Source: Candidatus Omnitrophota bacterium (lineage in GTDB: Bacteria; Omnitrophota; Gorgyraeia; Zapsychrales; Fredricksoniimonadaceae). Taken from it: a stretch of DNA of 25,949 nucleotides. The translations under genes were made by a program, and so were the position numbers. The DNA is taken from contig JAHFGE010000009.1 of the NCBI GenBank assembly GCA_023247575.1, forward strand, positions 1,140-27,088, read 5' to 3'. The notes beneath the pieces were generated by a model that was not told the DNA's origin, ran no database searches, and worked only from the letters and a program-made list of their open reading frames with translations. Positions 1 to 5,883 of the stretch are shown piece after piece. The first letter of the stretch is position 1. Each line of letters opens with the position of its first letter.

Positions 1-724
1 ACTTCGTTCGCAATGACACTATATTTACCATTTCCTTAACCGCCTGTTTCAAGCCTACCGTCAGCGCCCGTGAAATAATGGCATGGCCAATATTGAGTTC
101 TTTTATTCCCTTAATATGAGCAATGGCCGCCGTATTGTGATAGTTGAGGCCATGACCTGCGTTGACGATTAATCCCCCTCGGTGGGCGTAAGAAGTCATC
201 GCTTTAATTTTGGCCAATTCCTTAGCCTGTGATCGTCGGGCAAAGGCCCGGGCATAGGCACCGGTATGTAACTCAATCATAGGTACATTTAAAGATCTGC
301 TAGCATCAATTTGCCTTTGATCAGGATCGATAAAGAGGCTGACAGTAATGCCATTTTGTTGTAAACGGCCACAAACGGACATGAGGCGCTTTCGATGGGA
401 AACTACATCCAGTCCGCCTTCGGTGGTAACTTCCTGACGGCGTTCAGGAACAAGGGTCGCCTGATCAGGTTTGATCTGCAGAGCTATCCTGACAATTTCT
501 TCAGCCGCCGACATCTCCAGATTAAACTTCCCCCTCATGCTCTTGCGTAACAACACCACGTCCATGTCCTGAATATGGCGACGGTCTTCCCTTAAATGGG
601 CCACAATACTATGGGCTCCAGCTTCCTGGCAAAGTCTAGCGGCCTCGATAGGATCGGGATCGGTTTCTCGCCGGGCCTGACGTAACGTCGCCACATGATC
701 TATATTGACACCTAATTTGGGCAT
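1..724 (-). CDS. pdxJ: Pyridoxine 5'-phosphate synthase PdxJ (3' end runs off the window)
   Basis: PdxJ condenses 1-deoxy-D-xylulose 5-phosphate with 3-amino-2-oxopropyl phosphate to make pyridoxine 5'-phosphate, the last ring-forming step of DXP-dependent vitamin B6 synthesis. I translated 241 codons from ATG 724 without meeting a stop before the window edge. They show the family blocks in order: GVNIDHVATLRQARR at the N-terminus, HLREDRRHIQ, KFNLEMS, TLVPERRQEVTTEGG, ELHTGAY, VNAGHGLNYHN and ELNIGHAIISRAL. Typical PdxJ is about 235-250 residues, so little can be missing. The start lies 2 bp after the stop of the small upstream gene, which implies translational coupling. The last visible codons (VSLRTK) come from DNA reading TCATTGCGAACGAAG on the minus strand. 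This resembles a dispersed genomic repeat and may supply an atypical C-terminal tail. Identification is secure; the true stop is not visible. Confidence 0.93.
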   Translation of the reverse strand, partial: MPKLGVNIDHVATLRQARRETDPDPIEAARLCQEAGAHSIVAHLREDRRHIQDMDVVLLRKSMRGKFNLEMSAAEEIVRIALQIKPDQATLVPERRQEVTTEGGLDVVSHRKRLMSVCGRLQQNGITVSLFIDPDQRQIDASRSLNVPMIELHTGAYARAFARRSQAKELAKIKAMTSYAHRGGLIVNAGHGLNYHNTAAIAHIKGIKELNIGHAIISRALTVGLKQAVKEMVNIVSLRTK

Positions 725-726
725 AC

Positions 727-816
727 TCACCCGCTTTTCACATACAGCCATGTGATAATCGCCAGCCCCAACGCCACAAGCTTAAGCACTAAATTGTATT
801 CAAACCATTGCCTCAT
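727..816 (-). CDS. 29-residue CdaR (YbbR)-anchor-like membrane microprotein
   Basis: The start is ATG 816. It overlaps the cdaA stop as ATGA, and the ORF ends in TGA 2 bp before pdxJ. The translation begins MRQWFEYNLVLK, continues LVALGLAIITWLYV as one hydrophobic helix of about 16 residues, and ends KSG. This matches the N-terminal pattern of CdaR/YbbR proteins, the membrane regulators normally encoded right after cdaA: a W-x-x-N-x-x-L-K-x-x-A-L-x-L-A-x-x-x-W-x-Y-V anchor. Normal CdaR continues with several extracytoplasmic YbbR domains; here nothing follows the anchor. The overlap with cdaA, the open frame and the preserved helix argue for a real gene. The likely role, inferred only, is to bind CdaA in the membrane. 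The alternative is a decayed remnant of a full cdaR. I am fairly sure of the reading and moderately sure of the homology. Confidence 0.7.
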   Translation of the reverse strand: MRQWFEYNLVLKLVALGLAIITWLYVKSG

Positions 817-1586
817 AATTTCCCTTTTTTCGAAGGACTTAAAAGTTCTATAAGTAGATTGGCAAAATGCTGCTGGTTATCCATTTTAATCAAGCGGCCT
901 TCATAAACCACACTCACGTTGCCTGTTTCTTCAGAAACCAAAACAATCACCGCATCTGTATGTTCGCTTAAGCCCAGAGCCGCCCGATGACGCGTTCCTA
1001 CTGTTTTACTGACGGAAGGGTTGTCCGATAATGGAAATAAACAAGAAGAAGCCGCAATTCGTTCTCCTTGAATAACTACTCCCCCATCATGTAAAGGAGT
1101 TGGGGGCATGAATATGGTCTGTAAAAGAGGAGAAGAAACTTTGGAATCCAGGGCCACCCCGCTTTCAATGTACATATTCAATTTCATTTGCCGCTCGATA
1201 GCAATTAAACAGCCTATTTTCGTTCTTGATAATTTGTACACCGCGTTGGAAATCTCATCAATGAGAGCCATCAGTTCCGGCTCCCCTAAAGAAATACTAA
1301 ATAGATGTTGCTGGCCCAGGCGGGCCAGTCCAGAACGCAATTCATGTTGAAAAATAACCACAATGACAATAATCCAGATCGAAAAGAAATTTCGTAATAA
1401 CCAATGAAGAACTTGAAAGCCCAGCAGTTGAGAAAGCAAAAGGGCAATAATAAGATAGGCAATTCCTTTAAGGACTTGAAAAGCGCGGGTCCCTTCAAAG
1501 AACAATAAAATGCGGTAAAAAACAACCCACAGAATGCCAATTTCAATAAAAGGTTTTATAAGTTCAATGAAATGATGGACTGGCAT
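813..1586 (-). CDS. cdaA: Membrane diadenylate cyclase CdaA (c-di-AMP synthase)
   Basis: CdaA joins two ATP into c-di-AMP, a second messenger for osmotic and potassium balance and for the cell wall. The 257-residue protein has three hydrophobic segments in its first 90 residues (around 15-30, 38-58 and 65-82). A DAC catalytic domain follows. Visible motifs are FQHELRSGLARLG, TPLHDGGVVI (the DGA motif, here DGG) and GTRHRAALGLSEHTDA (the RHR motif). The catalytic Asp is intact and Gly replaces the usual Ala. Length fits the CdaA class of about 270 residues. It lies 20 bp after the pseudouridine synthase gene and overlaps the downstream microprotein gene by 4 bp. The usual CdaA-CdaR-GlmM arrangement is absent here apart from that microprotein. 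Identification is firm. Confidence 0.95.
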   Translation of the reverse strand: MPVHHFIELIKPFIEIGILWVVFYRILLFFEGTRAFQVLKGIAYLIIALLLSQLLGFQVLHWLLRNFFSIWIIVIVVIFQHELRSGLARLGQQHLFSISLGEPELMALIDEISNAVYKLSRTKIGCLIAIERQMKLNMYIESGVALDSKVSSPLLQTIFMPPTPLHDGGVVIQGERIAASSCLFPLSDNPSVSKTVGTRHRAALGLSEHTDAVIVLVSEETGNVSVVYEGRLIKMDNQQHFANLLIELLSPSKKGKL

Positions 1587-1606
1587 ATATTTTTATTGTA
1601 CCTTGC

Positions 1607-2299
1607 TTAAATGTTTTTTTCTAGAAAATTACTCATATCTTCAGGCAAGGGGGCTTTCACGCTGACATACGTACCCTTCACCGGATGAGGCCACGACAAT
1701 TGGGCGGCATGCAAAGCAATGCGGCGAAAACGCAAAGCAAAATCTTTACGAAAAGCATACTTGTCTTCTCCGACCAAAGGATGACCTAATTGGACAAAAT
1801 GAATGCGGATCTGGTTAGTTCGCCCCGTAATAGGGTTCACTTCCACTACCGTGTAATCTCGTCGATAATCAATGACCTTATAGAGCGTCAAGGCCGATTG
1901 AGCCGGTATGTTTTTTTGAAATTTTCTTTGATAAAAATCTTTGATGGGGATGCGAATTTTCCCTACAGAGGCCTGCAGGGACCCCTGTACAAAAGTGAGA
2001 TAGGTTTTTTTCACCTTTTTCTCTTGAAACGCTTGCATGAGGATGGCCCGGTTCCTTTTACCCTTAGCAAAAAGAATGACTCCAGAGGTATCCCGGTCTA
2101 ATCGATGGGCTGGATATAAATGAGGGCCGCCTTGATGCTGTTGATTAACGATCGAGACTAAGGTGGTTGGTTCATTTTTAGCGGTCGGAATCACCAGAAG
2201 ACCAGCGGGTTTATCAAAAGCAATGCAATCTTCGTCTTCGTATAAAGTCTTTATCACATAAGAAGGTTTATGGACGGGAAGAACCATGTCCATCGTCAT
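1607..2299 (-). CDS. RluA-family pseudouridine synthase (no S4 domain)
   Basis: This enzyme isomerises specific uridines to pseudouridine in rRNA or tRNA. The 230-residue protein carries the RluA-family signature AHRLDRDTSGVILFAK, with the catalytic Asp in HRLDRDTSG, and the RNA-binding-side blocks GRTNQIRIHF and GHPLVGEDKY. It starts directly in the catalytic domain (YEDEDCIAFDKPAGLLV). It therefore lacks the N-terminal S4 domain found in the RluD-like protein encoded at 10834-11775. The size suits the RluA/TruC branch; the target nucleotide cannot be told from sequence. ATG 2299 overlaps the PilZ stop as ATGA; two further Met codons within six residues are possible starts. It sits in a probable operon with cdaA, most likely as a housekeeping passenger. 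Confidence 0.9.
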   Translation of the reverse strand: MTMDMVLPVHKPSYVIKTLYEDEDCIAFDKPAGLLVIPTAKNEPTTLVSIVNQQHQGGPHLYPAHRLDRDTSGVILFAKGKRNRAILMQAFQEKKVKKTYLTFVQGSLQASVGKIRIPIKDFYQRKFQKNIPAQSALTLYKVIDYRRDYTVVEVNPITGRTNQIRIHFVQLGHPLVGEDKYAFRKDFALRFRRIALHAAQLSWPHPVKGTYVSVKAPLPEDMSNFLEKNI

Positions 2300-2769
2300 A
2301 TAGAATTTATCGCAGATGACTCGGCATCATGGTGAGGAGCAGGGTCTTTTTTAAGCGACTCCCTCGCTTTTTGCTCGGGATGGTGAGCGAAAGTCGAACC
2401 AGAACCATGGGCGTGCATGACGGAATCTACAAACTCACGAATAACCAGGCTGTCGCGCGCCGAAATATCGCTAAAAAAGATGGCGGTCTGAAATCCCTCT
2501 GTTGCCGACTGGCTGCGTATCACCACCCCTTCACAGCTGATGCGTTTGGTAGCCACTCCATGACTTCGCCGCAAAGGTAAAAGCAAATGTAATTTCAATT
2601 TTGTCATGGGAGCAATAAATTTATCAATAAGGCACAGAGCCCCTGAGCAACTTAAATTTCTGGTCTGCGTGACGATATCAACCTCGCCACTAGAAATTTT
2701 AAGCGGGATATTTTGCTCTAGACGGGGATGATGACGACGTTCAGTTTCCTGCTCACGAAATACCACCAT
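2296..2769 (-). CDS. PilZ domain protein (putative c-di-GMP receptor) 2
   Basis: This is a 157-residue soluble protein. Residues about 10-115 look like a PilZ domain. The c-di-GMP-binding RxxxR is present as RHHPR near residue 13, and the (D/N)xSxxG motif as NLSCSG about 27 residues later, followed by β-strand-rich sequence with the pattern CEGVVIRSQS...FQTAIFFSDIS. The C-terminal 40 residues are polar, basic and probably disordered. With both motifs intact it should bind c-di-GMP; any output partner is unknown. ATG 2769 directly follows the upstream TAA and has AAGGGG just in front. It overlaps the pseudouridine synthase gene by 4 bp. A second PilZ protein lies two genes upstream, so the operon carries a pair. 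PilZ assignment is confident from motifs; the function is inference. Confidence 0.85.
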   Translation of the reverse strand: MVVFREQETERRHHPRLEQNIPLKISSGEVDIVTQTRNLSCSGALCLIDKFIAPMTKLKLHLLLPLRRSHGVATKRISCEGVVIRSQSATEGFQTAIFFSDISARDSLVIREFVDSVMHAHGSGSTFAHHPEQKARESLKKDPAPHHDAESSAINSI

Positions 2770-3078
2770 TTACCCCTTGGGTTGCTCCAACGCTGCTGTC
2801 GGGGCTGGTCCTGCCTTTGGCAAGTCTGACGGAGCAGGTACAGCTTCAGCTGTAGAGGAAGGTTTCCCTGGCTTGTCAGCCAGAACAGGCGAACCCTCTC
2901 CTACCTTAGCGGCATTGGCTTTTTTAAAACAATTGATGTTACAGTAGTAGGCCCCGTTGCGATAATAGCGTCTAGCCTTTTTAAGAGGTTTTTTACACGC
3001 CGGACAATTCTTGACTTCCTCAACGGCTGGTCCCGCCTTTGGCGGAGTTGGTGCCTGTTTTGCTGTTGTTTCTGGCAT
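2770..3078 (-). CDS. Small zinc-ribbon protein with Pro/Ala-rich tails
   Basis: This is a 102-residue protein of unknown function. A central four-cysteine knuckle is visible: C25-P-A-C28, then a basic aromatic stretch (KKARRYYRNGAYY), then C46-x3-C50. This suggests one structural zinc, similar to small treble-clef or TRASH-like ribbons. Both flanks are rich in Pro, Ala and Lys and look disordered. A PKAGPA motif occurs on both sides, encoded by near-identical 19-bp direct repeats at 2803-2821 and 3025-3043. I prefer ATG 3078, with AAGGAG nine bases upstream; an in-frame TTG lies one codon earlier. It sits between two PilZ genes, 22 bp after the first and abutting the second, so it may work with them. 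No enzymatic motif is visible. Confidence 0.75.
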   Translation of the reverse strand: MPETTAKQAPTPPKAGPAVEEVKNCPACKKPLKKARRYYRNGAYYCNINCFKKANAAKVGEGSPVLADKPGKPSSTAEAVPAPSDLPKAGPAPTAALEQPKG

Positions 3079-3100
3079 CAATATTTTCTCCTTATTTTCC

Positions 3101-3460
3101 CTACTCTGCTTCGCCGCTTCTTAAATAAATTTCACATTGGCGAAGACCGATATAGTCCTGAATGGCAGATGTTTCTCCACCGGCAATTAACCGGACTCCT
3201 ACGTCCCAGGCATCATCTCGATAAGGCGCTTGCCTGACCCAAACAACTTGAGCACTCGCAGGAATAATACGCGTTTGCCCTGGCAAACGAATCTGTAGCC
3301 CAACAACAGTATTCTCTGCAATATATTCATTAATACTAAGCTTTAATCCCATCTGGCTAATATCTTTAGCCGCTGCCCCTTGCAAGGCAGATTCTACGCT
3401 TCTTTGATATTCAACAGGCTCATAAAATGGAACACGAATAAATTTCCGTCTGTCTTGCAT
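3101..3460 (-). CDS. PilZ domain protein (putative c-di-GMP receptor) 1
   Basis: This is a single-domain PilZ protein of 119 residues counted from ATG 3460. RxxxR is visible at the extreme N-terminus (MQDRRKFIR), and DxSxxG as DISQMG about 30 residues later. A β-barrel pattern follows, with VVGLQIRLPG, ASAQVVWVRQ and WDVGVRLI. Both c-di-GMP-contacting motifs are intact. The frame stays open up to TTG 3526, but that extension is hydrophobic and unlike PilZ proteins. It also overlaps a good sigma70-type promoter (3499-3526), so the internal ATG is the better start. No strong ribosome binding site is visible. This is the first gene of the putative operon PilZ - zinc ribbon - PilZ - RluA-like - cdaA - microprotein - pdxJ. 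Confidence 0.83.
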   Translation of the reverse strand: MQDRRKFIRVPFYEPVEYQRSVESALQGAAAKDISQMGLKLSINEYIAENTVVGLQIRLPGQTRIIPASAQVVWVRQAPYRDDAWDVGVRLIAGGETSAIQDYIGLRQCEIYLRSGEAE

Positions 3461-3498
3461 ATAACCAGACACCCAAAAATAATTTATGCTTGGGGGTA

Positions 3499-3526
3499 AG
3501 TATATCATAATATGAACGACTGACAA
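3499..3526 (-). promoter_or_regulatory. Sigma70-like promoter for the PilZ-cdaA-pdxJ operon
   Basis: On the minus strand TTGTCA (3521-3526) is followed after 16 bp by TATACT (3499-3504), each 5/6 to consensus. Transcription should begin near 3492, about 30 bp before ATG 3460. This supports the short start for the first PilZ gene. The -35 box touches a 15-bp tandem duplication. Confidence 0.55.
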
Positions 3527-3668
3527 GGAAGAACTTAAACAGGAAGAACTTAAACAAAAGGCAAAAAAGGACGACCCCCACTACTGTCTTGTGACAGAAA
3601 GACGTGAGGGCCGTTTGTGGATGCCACCCCGCCCCATTCCGGAGTGGCTGAGGAAAAACTCGTACTAA
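3512..3668 (+). pseudogene. Possible small plus-strand gene with +1 frameshift
   Basis: On the plus strand ATG AAC GAC TGA (3512-3523) is a four-codon dead end. One base further on, an open frame from 3522 to TAA 3666-3668 encodes 48 residues of protein-like sequence: repeated EELKQ units, a KAKKDD stretch, HYCLVTERREGRLW, then PPRPIPEWLRKNSY. Joining the two needs a +1 shift at GAC-TGA-C. The 15-bp tandem repeat here preserves the frame (five codons per unit). I do not recognise the family. It may be a small gene with a frameshift, a programmed +1 shift, or chance. Without the shift the only starts are GTG 3591 or ATG 3621, giving 25 or 15 residues. It converges on the MscS-like gene and overlaps the leader of the opposite PilZ operon. 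Confidence 0.3.
3526..3555. repeat. Perfect 15-bp tandem duplication
   Basis: AGGAAGAACTTAAAC occurs at 3526-3540 and again at 3541-3555 without mismatch. It lies just upstream of the promoter of the minus-strand PilZ operon and is in frame (EELKQ twice) with the doubtful plus-strand ORF. Confidence 0.9.
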
Positions 3669-3670
3669 TG

Positions 3671-4333
3671 CTAATGCTTGAGCAGCTTATCCAGATAATG
3701 GGCCGCATGCTCACGACCGCCAATACCAAAGGCCAGACCTAAGGCCAAGGCAAAAGCGGCAATCATTAACGTCAAGGCGGTACCGGTAAACAAAAAGCCA
3801 AGGCCAATTTTATCTGCAAAACCGATAAAGGCCGTGGCCACCACCGCCCATTTACTAAAAGTAGCCATTAAATCAGGTTTCGGCATACCACAGTTAGCAG
3901 CGACCAAGCGTACAAAAATAGCTACGATCTGCGCTAGGATAATACCGACTATCAACAGAACTGCAGCTGTGACCACCGTAGGTACATAGGCCATCAAACG
4001 ATCGGTCACATCCCCTAGTACGGCGATGCCTGTAATTTTCAAGGCAATCACAAAGGTTGCGATATAGAATACCCAACTAACAATATAACCAATGCCCTCA
4101 GAGGCCGTACCTTTGATTCCGCCGGTTTCCAAAACGCGATCAAGCCCAATAGCGCGGCTTAACTTATCGAGATGAATATCTTTAAGAAAGCCTGCTATTA
4201 ACTTGCCTAAACTCCTGGCCGCTAAAGAACCAATCACTAACACAGCTAACACCCCGACAATCATCGGAAGATAACTATACACGAAACCCGCTACTGTTTT
4301 AAGTGGATCTACGATCAAATAAATCGCATTCAT
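3671..4333 (-). CDS. MscS-related membrane protein with conserved TM-helix repeats, no β-domain
   Basis: This is a 220-residue integral membrane protein with about five hydrophobic segments. Two resemble each other and the 'conserved TM helix' repeat of MscS-related proteins (PF05552): YLPMIVGVLAVLVIG and YVPTVVTAAVLLIVG. Each is followed by an amphipathic stretch. The C-terminal segment ends ALGLAFGIGGREHAAHYLD, reminiscent of the Gly/Ala-rich pore helix of MscS. The cytoplasmic β-domain of true MscS is absent, so gating by tension is unproven. I chose ATG 4333 because AGGAG lies seven bases upstream; the frame is open for 13 more codons to a TTG with no such site. An extended -10 promoter and a small hairpin precede it, so it is probably a separate unit from yceI. 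Confidence 0.8.
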   Translation of the reverse strand: MNAIYLIVDPLKTVAGFVYSYLPMIVGVLAVLVIGSLAARSLGKLIAGFLKDIHLDKLSRAIGLDRVLETGGIKGTASEGIGYIVSWVFYIATFVIALKITGIAVLGDVTDRLMAYVPTVVTAAVLLIVGIILAQIVAIFVRLVAANCGMPKPDLMATFSKWAVVATAFIGFADKIGLGFLFTGTALTLMIAAFALALGLAFGIGGREHAAHYLDKLLKH

Positions 4334-4393
4334 ATGGACTCTCCTTTCCATTTCCTGGTTCCACCAAGCCAAGGCAGTACCAGGAGGATTTGA

Positions 4394-4409
4394 AGGCCCT
4401 GTTGGGCCT
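4394..4409. repeat. Hairpin in the leader of the MscS-like gene
   Basis: Inverted repeat AGGCCC / GGGCCT with a four-base loop, in the predicted 5' UTR between the -10 box (4419-4424) and the start codon at 4333. No T-run follows on the minus strand, so it is not an obvious terminator. Confidence 0.45.
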
Positions 4410-4418
4410 CCTATATAA

Positions 4419-4446
4419 AATATAGCATGTGTGCAGGTGAAATCAA
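4419..4446 (-). promoter_or_regulatory. Extended -10 promoter for the MscS-like gene
   Basis: On the minus strand TTGATT (4441-4446) is spaced 16 bp from TATATT (4419-4424). TGC directly in front of the -10 hexamer makes an extended -10. It lies about 85 bp upstream of ATG 4333. Confidence 0.5.
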
Positions 4447-4478
4447 GGCTGCGGAGGGGTTTTTAAGAAATCGTTTTC

Positions 4479-5054
4479 TTATTTTTGCTTATCTGCTTCC
4501 ACGTTAATGTCAACAGCCACTTCATTACCAACGGCCAAGCCACCCTGATCTAAAGTTTTATTATAATTAATACCATAATCCTGACGATTCAAAGTAAAGC
4601 TACCGCTAATACCAATGGCAGTATTGGTACCCATAGTCTTAACCGGCCCTGAAATAGTGACAGGAATGCTTACCTCCTTGGTCACCCCTTTCATGGTCAA
4701 GTCCCCCACCATTTCACCAGAAGTGATTTTCTTGCTGACAAAGGTAATGGTGGGAAATTTGGCAGTATCAAAAAAGTCGCCACTGCGCAAATGCCCATCA
4801 CGTTTATCATTACGAGTATCGATGCTTTCTGCTTGAATGGTGACCTTCACTTTGGAATTGGCCAAATCATTTGGATCATAAATAATCTGACCCTCATATT
4901 TGTCAAACTGTCCAGTAACATTACTGAGCATCATGTGTCTGATGGAAAAACCCAACGTTGAATGCAGAGGGTCGATTTGATAAGTGTCCGCTGCCCATGC
5001 CGATGTCGTAATGAAACCTAATGTAACAACTAAACTCCAGATTACTTTGCGCAT
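4479..5054 (-). CDS. Periplasmic YceI-family lipid-binding-type protein
   Basis: YceI proteins are secreted lipocalin-like β-barrels that bind isoprenoid or other lipid ligands; many are linked to stress or polyisoprenoid metabolism. The 191-residue product begins with a signal peptide (MRKVIWSLVVTLGFITTSAWA, in two parts MRK and a hydrophobic core), with probable cleavage after AWA and mature start ADTYQIDP. Family blocks are HSTLGFSIRHMM, TGQFDKYEGQI, ESIDTRNDKRDGHLRS, FFDTAKFPTITF, GDLTMKGVT and FTLNRQDYGI. ATG 5054 has GGAGG four bases upstream and begins the signal peptide exactly. An in-frame ATG nine codons earlier lies in the inverted repeat and is less likely. The physiological ligand is not visible. 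Confident family call. Confidence 0.92.
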   Translation of the reverse strand: MRKVIWSLVVTLGFITTSAWAADTYQIDPLHSTLGFSIRHMMLSNVTGQFDKYEGQIIYDPNDLANSKVKVTIQAESIDTRNDKRDGHLRSGDFFDTAKFPTITFVSKKITSGEMVGDLTMKGVTKEVSIPVTISGPVKTMGTNTAIGISGSFTLNRQDYGINYNKTLDQGGLAVGNEVAVDINVEADKQK

Positions 5055-5070
5055 ACATCCTCCTTTTATG

Positions 5071-5117
5071 AACTCCCCCATTCCCCCTCTTTATTAAAGA
5101 GGGGGTTAGGGGGAGTT
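5071..5117. repeat. Imperfect inverted repeat between yadH-like and yceI-like genes
   Basis: Arms 5071-5092 (AACTCCCCC..., ending CTCTTT) and 5096-5117 (AAAGAGGGGG...GGGGGAGTT) pair over 22 bp with three central mismatches around a 3-base loop. The right arm overlaps the transporter stop by two bases. It resembles dispersed palindromic intergenic elements. No T-run follows, so it is a structural hairpin rather than a classic terminator. Confidence 0.85.
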
Positions 5118-5883
5118 AGTTCTTGATTCCAATCCCATTTTTTAACAGCCATATATTAACCTGCCACAAGACCAACGTCAAAAAAATAAGAAGGCCCGCA
5201 CTAAAAATAACACTGACATCGCAGAACCCGAAAAAACCAAAACGGAAGCCATTGACCATATAAAGTAACGGGTTTAATTTGGAAACGTTTTGCCAGAACA
5301 CAGGCAGCTTAAGAATGGAATAAAAAATCCCTCCTAAATAAATCAGGGGGACCAAAATAAAATTTTGGAACATAGCTACCTCATCAAAATTTTTAGCAAA
5401 AATCCCATTAATGAGACCAGCCAAAGAAAAAACAGCTGCCGTAAGAATGATAAACATAATGACAATGCCGATGTGATCAATAGCCGGATGAGTAAAAAAA
5501 CAGGAGACCAAAAACACCAATATCCCTACGACGATTCCTCGCATAATGCCGGTGCAAATGTATCCTGCCACGATGACCCACTCATGCATGGGAGCCACCA
5601 GCATTTCTTCGATATTACGCTGGAATTTAGCGCCGAAAAAAGAACTGACGACATTACTGTAAGCGCTGTTAATAACGGCCATCATCACCAGCCCCGGTAC
5701 TAGAAAAGACATGTAACTGATGCCGTGGATAGGCCCCACCTGAGAGCCAATAAATTTACCAAAAATAATAAAATACAGAGTCTGGGTGACCAAAGGAGGC
5801 AAAAGGGTTTGCGTCCAGATTCTTAAAATTCTGGCGACCTCCTTACGTACTAAAGTTTGAAAAGCAATCCATTGGGAATTCAT
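5116..5883 (-). CDS. yadH: ABC-2 type transporter permease, YadH-like
   Basis: This is the membrane subunit of an ABC exporter, 255 residues with six predicted helices. The ABC-2 layout is visible: a cytoplasmic N-terminal amphipathic region (LVRKEVARILRIW), then the conserved FLVPGLVMMAVINSAYSN loop, FQRNIEEMLVAPM, and the NFILVPLIYLGGIFYSI segment near the C-terminus. The pattern agrees with E. coli YadH and its partner gene is clearly YadG-like. The substrate is unknown; such pairs are usually assigned to drug, lipid or polysaccharide export. The start ATG overlaps the ATPase stop as ATGA, so the two are translationally coupled. Confidence 0.88.
   Translation of the reverse strand: MNSQWIAFQTLVRKEVARILRIWTQTLLPPLVTQTLYFIIFGKFIGSQVGPIHGISYMSFLVPGLVMMAVINSAYSNVVSSFFGAKFQRNIEEMLVAPMHEWVIVAGYICTGIMRGIVVGILVFLVSCFFTHPAIDHIGIVIMFIILTAAVFSLAGLINGIFAKNFDEVAMFQNFILVPLIYLGGIFYSILKLPVFWQNVSKLNPLLYMVNGFRFGFFGFCDVSVIFSAGLLIFLTLVLWQVNIWLLKNGIGIKN

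Noticed and set aside
4464..4485. AAGAAA/TTTCTT hairpin after the yceI-like gene as a terminator
   Set aside because: The stem is only six A/T pairs and no T-run follows in the direction of transcription.
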